A stretch of 63,492 nt of DNA, taken from a virus. Location: positions 1-63,492 of the IMG/VR virus record IMGVR_UViG_3300044970_000999. One strand, 5' to 3'. Shown piece by piece: positions 59,120 through 63,492 of the stretch. Position numbers and translations under genes: made by a program. The notes below the pieces were generated by a model, which saw nothing but the letters and a program-made list of their open reading frames with translations, had not been told where the DNA came from and searched no databases. Numbering within the stretch: position 1 is the stretch's first letter; every line of letters begins with the position of its first letter.

Positions 59120-61867
59120 TTATTTTTCCTTTTTATTCTTTTGAGAATCAAATCTATTTTTATTCTCTTTAGCTATCTCTAATTGCCTATCTGCAATCTC
59201 TTTTTGTGCTTGAATCTTTTCTCTTTCAATATCCATCTTTTGATTTTGTCTGTAGTTTTCATTTACTTGCTTCTCTCTTTGAATATTAGTTTGTTCTTGA
59301 TATTGTTCAGATGATCTTATTTCTTTCATTGCATCAGCATAATCTGACATTTCATTTTTATTTACATCAGCCATAGATCCATAACCTGCTGCTCTAATTT
59401 CTGCAACTAAGATATCTCTTTGTCTATCTTTTTCTTTTTCCATTGCTTGAGCATCAAGTTTCATTTTTTCAGTTTCTTGCTGTGCTTGTATTTGCTGTTG
59501 TTGCAACTGTTGTGCTTGTTGCATTTCTTGCTGTTTTTGTTGTTGTAATTTATCTTCTGAGAATTTAAGAGCATTATTAAGTTCAGCAATAGAGTCTGAC
59601 TGTACAATCTTACCAAGATCATAGATAGATGCTCCGGTGGTATTATTTTGCATAGCCATTTGTTTCAATTGCTCAAGTATTGATCTATGGTTTGCAGTTG
59701 TACTACAGAATATATTTAGATCCCTCATTAAAAGATCAGTACCATTTATTTCAAAATTAACTTTTTCATCTGCTGTAGATGTGTATGTTAATCTTGTAGA
59801 TGGTTTTGTAGAGTTATAGTATTGTGCTAAGTCAGTTCTCATTTGATGAACCCTAGGCATTAAATAATCACAATGTTGTATAAAGAATACTTCTGTTTGT
59901 GCATATGATGCTGCAGCAGCTTGTTCAATACCAGTTGCTGTCATTTGAGATAACTGTTGACCCATTCTTTGTGGATTAACCCCAATTACTTCATATGCTT
60001 GTTGTTTAAAGTGATTAGCTAACTGTATCCTAGACATTAATCTTTCTGTTTGAGATAGATCAAGCTTTTGAAAATGCTGGAAGTTTAATGCATTCTCTGT
60101 ATTTGTAATAGATGTATCTAAAGGTAACATCTGAAAGTTCTTCATTGCAACATATGCTTTAGCATAGTTTCCTTTACCCCAGTCTTCTCCAAGAGAATGT
60201 TTAGGTAGAGTATTCTGATCAAGCATAATAATAGTACCTAACTCATCTACTAAGATATCTGCAATCTGATTGTTTACAATATTATATCCAATCTGATATG
60301 GTTTCATTAAGTCAATAAGTGCTGTAGATTTTGTATTTCTATCTGAGAATACAGAACCTTCTACAGGAAGTTTGCAACCATACAAGCTTTGATCACCTTT
60401 AAATTGAAACTTAAGTGGTCCAATTTTATTCTTTTGAATTCCAATATAAATAGGAGAAAAACCTCCAGGATTATTCATACCCCAGAAAGATGGAATATTT
60501 GGTCCAATTTTAATTCCTCCCCAAACTTCATTAATCCAGATCCAATCTATATGCTCTCCAAATACTAAGTTATCTTTATTTTTATTTTTAAATAATCTAG
60601 TGTCATATATTGGTTTATCTGTTACTTCATACTCTTCTGTAATTATTTCATTAATTACTTCTCCTGAATCAGTAATTTTTGTAAGGTGCCCTACTCTTTT
60701 CTGAGACTTCCAGTATGCTTGGGTTACTCTCAATAAATAAGCTGTACCTTGATCAAAGTAATCTTCACCTTGTGAAAGTATTTGATTTATAATATCTCCA
60801 CCATCAGTAATTGAGTTTGCAACTGCTGTAGTATATTGTCTATATGCAAGAGAAGGCATATTAACATTCCACTCATGAGATTTTGTACCATCATAATATG
60901 TACCGTCATTTTGATAACCACCAACTATATAACCACCTGATCTAATAGGATATATTGCTTCAAGAGCTTTTAACTGCTCCTCACTCATGATATACCCAAA
61001 CTTATCTATTACATCTGACACAGTGAACATGTCTATTTTACCAACCCAGTTACCTTGAGAAATATATCTTACATCTGGTGATTTGTGATAGAAAGTAACT
61101 ACTGGATTCCAAAGCTCTACTTCATAATCATCTTCCATCATTTGAAAATGCCAGAATTCTCTATCTGTAATAAGCATATCTCTAAATGCTCTTTCTTCTA
61201 ACTCATCCATTTTAAATCTTTCAACATCTACTTTATGTTGATGTGAAGACCACTGCTCTATCATTGATCTATAGTCTTTCTTAAAGAACTGTTCAATTTC
61301 AGGAAGTGTTTTTAAATTTTCAGGTGAAAGTTGTTGTTGTGCTTCTTCTGAACTAGGATCTAATCCTTGTTCAAGTAGTGCTGTAGCTATTTTTAATTGT
61401 GCATCTGCTAAAAGAGTTTCTTCTACCATTTTTCTTTTTTCTTCTAGCATCTCATTGTATGAGAACTCATCTACTGCACGGTAAGTTAGTTTAGTAGATC
61501 TTTTAGCAAATTCTGCTACAAGAACATTAATAACATTTGGAATAATAGGATAGAACTTTAATTCTAATGCTGTAGCTTCTTCTCTTGTTAATAGCTCTAC
61601 TATGTCTCTATATTCATTGTTTTCTTCAATGATATAATCTGATCTGTCAATAATACCTTTTGCAAGTTTGTAGTTTTTCATTAACCTTCTTGCATTTCTT
61701 CTTATTTGTTTAAGACCATTCCATTCTAACCAGTCCAAATTCCAAGCAGCCCACTCTTCATTTTTATCTTTTTTAGATAAAAATTGTAAAGGTTGGGTAA
61801 TACTACCCATCCTATTTTGTTCTGTTTTAGCTCCTTTTTTTAACTGTAATGCGTTATATACTTGCAT
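59120..61867 (-). CDS. Portal protein, crAss-like (915 aa)
   Basis: The gene follows terL by 2 nt, the usual order. The N terminus contains LEWNGLKQIRRNARRLMKNY and ELLTREEATALELKFYPIIP, then a helical region; the central part has the long portal core with WIWINEVWGGIKIGPNIPSF and IGYNIVNNQIADILVDELGT, and the conserved late FQHFQKLDLSQTERLMSRIQ stem helix. The C-terminal 150 residues are a Gln/Glu/Lys-rich coiled coil (KLQQQKQQEMQQAQQLQQQQ), an extension that could form the barrel. The protein makes the dodecameric DNA channel at the capsid vertex. At 915 aa it is large for a portal. The identity rests on order, size and recognisable crAss-like segments. Confidence 0.88.
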   Translation of the reverse strand: MQVYNALQLKKGAKTEQNRMGSITQPLQFLSKKDKNEEWAAWNLDWLEWNGLKQIRRNARRLMKNYKLAKGIIDRSDYIIEENNEYRDIVELLTREEATALELKFYPIIPNVINVLVAEFAKRSTKLTYRAVDEFSYNEMLEEKRKMVEETLLADAQLKIATALLEQGLDPSSEEAQQQLSPENLKTLPEIEQFFKKDYRSMIEQWSSHQHKVDVERFKMDELEERAFRDMLITDREFWHFQMMEDDYEVELWNPVVTFYHKSPDVRYISQGNWVGKIDMFTVSDVIDKFGYIMSEEQLKALEAIYPIRSGGYIVGGYQNDGTYYDGTKSHEWNVNMPSLAYRQYTTAVANSITDGGDIINQILSQGEDYFDQGTAYLLRVTQAYWKSQKRVGHLTKITDSGEVINEIITEEYEVTDKPIYDTRLFKNKNKDNLVFGEHIDWIWINEVWGGIKIGPNIPSFWGMNNPGGFSPIYIGIQKNKIGPLKFQFKGDQSLYGCKLPVEGSVFSDRNTKSTALIDLMKPYQIGYNIVNNQIADILVDELGTIIMLDQNTLPKHSLGEDWGKGNYAKAYVAMKNFQMLPLDTSITNTENALNFQHFQKLDLSQTERLMSRIQLANHFKQQAYEVIGVNPQRMGQQLSQMTATGIEQAAAASYAQTEVFFIQHCDYLMPRVHQMRTDLAQYYNSTKPSTRLTYTSTADEKVNFEINGTDLLMRDLNIFCSTTANHRSILEQLKQMAMQNNTTGASIYDLGKIVQSDSIAELNNALKFSEDKLQQQKQQEMQQAQQLQQQQIQAQQETEKMKLDAQAMEKEKDRQRDILVAEIRAAGYGSMADVNKNEMSDYADAMKEIRSSEQYQEQTNIQREKQVNENYRQNQKMDIEREKIQAQKEIADRQLEIAKENKNRFDSQKNKKEK

Positions 61868-61869
61868 AG

Positions 61870-63492
61870 TTATTTTATATTTTTAAATGGTGATTTTTTA
61901 AATACTGAACCATTTGTTAATCTACCGTTATTACCCATATGTCTAAATGGACTACTATTTAATTTAAATAAATTTTCTGACTTTTGCAAGTTTTTGGCAG
62001 TATCATCCATAATGATTCTTTTTGCATAACCTCTATTAGATTGTTGAATTCTCATAAATGCAACAAGAGCTGTAAATGATACTAATCTATCCACGTTCAA
62101 ACCCTCTGTATATTCTTGCATTTCTTTAATTAACATAGGATCAGGTATTCTTTCTATGCCATAAATTGTCTTAACTATAGTACCATCTGTTTTAGTTACT
62201 GTATTTAATTCTTCCTTGCAATATTCAATAGCATAACTTAATAGGTGTCCTTTAAATAGATTACCTGTATTTCTCCAACCATACTCTTGGTAAACATTAG
62301 TATTAGAGCCTATATCTTTTAAGAACATAATCTGACTTTTAGGAACAAGATATCTTTGTTTCTTTCTAGATATCATGTACTGTATAAATAAAGACACGTT
62401 ACTTTCTATAAGTGCCCATGCATTATACCACTCTATTATTAGTTCTAATCTCTGATGAGTTTTATTAATATCATCAAATCTACCACACCAAGCAGCTACA
62501 ATTTTATCTTGTTCTATGTAAGTCTCTGATTCTGTGCCAGTATGCTTAGTTACTTGAACTGGAGCTTTCATTACATATATGGAACACAGTGATTCTGAGG
62601 TAGTTGTCTTTCCTTCAGACACCGGGTCAATAGATGCATAATACTGCCCAAATTCTGCATCTTTAATTGGTCTTTCCCATACAACAAGTGTCCCTGTTTT
62701 ATCTTCTAATTTTTTAGATACAGGAAACTGCATAATTGGTAACTTATTAGTTTCTTTTACTTTAGGCTTACCATTCTCATCATAGAATATATCTAAGAAT
62801 TCATATGCATATTCTTTCTCATCTATTCTTCTTTGTTGTGCTGCTACAAGATGTGGTGGAAATATAGATACGGATCTATGTGCAAATGCCTCTTCAATGT
62901 TTCTTGGATGCTGAGATATTCTTAACTGATAGTCTTCAGGAGATAAATCTTTTTTCCATTGCTCAAACTGTTTTTCAAGAGCTTCTAATGCATCTTCTAC
63001 AAGTGAATTACCATACTCATCTATATGTGGAGGCATAGACCATTGCTCAGGAATAAACAAACCTGAGAGACCCTCTGTTCCATTTTTATCTATTAGATTT
63101 GTTTCTACTGCATAAATATCTTTAGATGTAGGATTTAATATCATATCCTTAAGTGGATTACACTGTGATAAATCTCCTACAGATCCTGCAGCTATAAACA
63201 TACCAGTAGTAATTAAACCAGATCTCATTGCTGGTCTCATATATTCATAGGTCTGGTCCATCTTTGGTGCAATACCAGCTTCCTCATGAAAGAAGAATTT
63301 TACTGGACCCCCTACACCATTTGTTGGATCTTTCTCAAATGACATGCCCTGCATTGTACCCTTGAGACCTACTTCATTTTTTCTATCTCCTTTTCTTACT
63401 TCAATCTTTTGTTGCCACATCATTACCTTATGTGGAGTCATTGGTCTATACCATGCAGTGTGTTCATTTAGGAAAGCAGCATATTCATCTAA
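61870..63492 (-). CDS. terL: Terminase large subunit, C-terminal part (5' end outside window)
   Basis: The frame remains open to the window edge, 17 codons beyond the first ATG (63441). Those codons include LDEYAAF, a Walker B-like Asp-Glu, so 63441 is not the true start and the Walker A part lies outside. The nuclease domain is visible: YYASIDPVSEGKTTT (Asp at 62628, RNase H-type metal ligand), then LELIIEWYNAWALIESNV with the second acidic position, and LNVDRLVSFTALVAFMRIQ near the end with the third. The protein powers DNA translocation into the capsid and cuts the packaged concatemer. It is followed within 2 nt by the portal gene. Confidence is high for function, limited only by truncation. 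Confidence 0.92.
   Translation of the reverse strand, partial: LDEYAAFLNEHTAWYRPMTPHKVMMWQQKIEVRKGDRKNEVGLKGTMQGMSFEKDPTNGVGGPVKFFFHEEAGIAPKMDQTYEYMRPAMRSGLITTGMFIAAGSVGDLSQCNPLKDMILNPTSKDIYAVETNLIDKNGTEGLSGLFIPEQWSMPPHIDEYGNSLVEDALEALEKQFEQWKKDLSPEDYQLRISQHPRNIEEAFAHRSVSIFPPHLVAAQQRRIDEKEYAYEFLDIFYDENGKPKVKETNKLPIMQFPVSKKLEDKTGTLVVWERPIKDAEFGQYYASIDPVSEGKTTTSESLCSIYVMKAPVQVTKHTGTESETYIEQDKIVAAWCGRFDDINKTHQRLELIIEWYNAWALIESNVSLFIQYMISRKKQRYLVPKSQIMFLKDIGSNTNVYQEYGWRNTGNLFKGHLLSYAIEYCKEELNTVTKTDGTIVKTIYGIERIPDPMLIKEMQEYTEGLNVDRLVSFTALVAFMRIQQSNRGYAKRIIMDDTAKNLQKSENLFKLNSSPFRHMGNNGRLTNGSVFKKSPFKNIK

Noticed and set aside
63424-63441. ATG at 63441 as the start of terL
   Set aside because: The frame continues upstream with a Walker B-like LDEYAAF to the window edge, so the true start is outside.
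1-63492. Plus-strand open frames of 60-131 codons throughout the window
   Set aside because: All lie opposite long, well-supported minus-strand genes, have biased low-complexity composition and no recognisable domains; they are shadows.
1-63492. Recoded stop codons, known in some crAss-like phages
   Set aside because: Long genes are intact under the standard code and TAA, TAG and TGA all occur at plausible gene ends.
1-63492. tRNA genes, CRISPR arrays, insertion sequences, integrase
   Set aside because: No cloverleaf-like sequence, no regularly spaced repeats and no transposase or recombinase motifs were seen in the short gaps or genes.

Overview
The window looks like the late (virion) half of a crAss-like phage genome (order Crassvirales) that infects a Bacteroidota host. 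The evidence is the combination and order of genes. They run, all on the minus strand and so read from high to low coordinates: terminase large subunit, portal, scaffold-like acidic protein, crAss-type major capsid protein, neck/ring proteins, a gp10-like muzzle/tail protein of about 1,800 aa, and then a series of giant virion cargo proteins ending in a polypeptide with the DFDGD catalytic motif of the crAss-like virion RNA polymerase. The DNA is strongly AT-rich. The standard code with TAA/TAG/TGA stops gives intact genes, and Shine-Dalgarno sequences are mostly absent, as in Bacteroidota. Several small gene families recall aquatic phages, so an environmental rather than gut origin is possible but not shown.

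Layout in transcription order. 63492-55036 is the packaging and capsid module (terL fragment, portal, putative scaffold, major capsid protein, a conserved post-capsid protein). 55023-52091 is a run of nine small, Lys-rich proteins, where other crAss-like phages often carry IHF-type genes. 52088-50397 holds an HNH endonuclease inserted at the 5' end of a neck-protein gene, with a duplicated copy of that 5' end, followed by a Dps/ferritin-like protein. 50332-43290 holds surface or fibre proteins, several Cys-rich, plus a 52-aa zinc-ribbon protein. 43173-35410 holds neck/ring/muzzle proteins. 35410 to 1 holds six giant cargo proteins (1,877; 1,484; 1,055; 1,006; 2,583 and at least 3,752 aa).

The cargo proteins carry an unusual number of enzyme-like domains. 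The 1,877-aa protein appears to combine a lysozyme-like domain, an SLT-type transglycosylase, a VanY-type D,D-carboxypeptidase and two HExxH sites. The 2,583-aa protein has a PD-(D/E)XK nuclease motif and a GNAT-like segment. The last, incomplete protein joins an HExxH zincin-like motif, the RNA polymerase catalytic motif and, near the window edge, an AlkB-like 2-oxoglutarate/Fe(II) oxygenase motif. Together they suggest a virion that breaches the wall, delivers enzymes with the DNA and starts early transcription.

Three patterns are not explained by standard annotation. A short xGG motif recurs through the cargo and small basic proteins but looks uncommon in the capsid and packaging genes. 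A near-identical AT-rich motif (TTTAGTATATTA-like) lies in front of six genes. An HNH gene insertion has regenerated the 5' end of the gene it interrupted. Every gap between genes is under 120 bp. No tRNA, CRISPR array, insertion sequence or integrase was seen.
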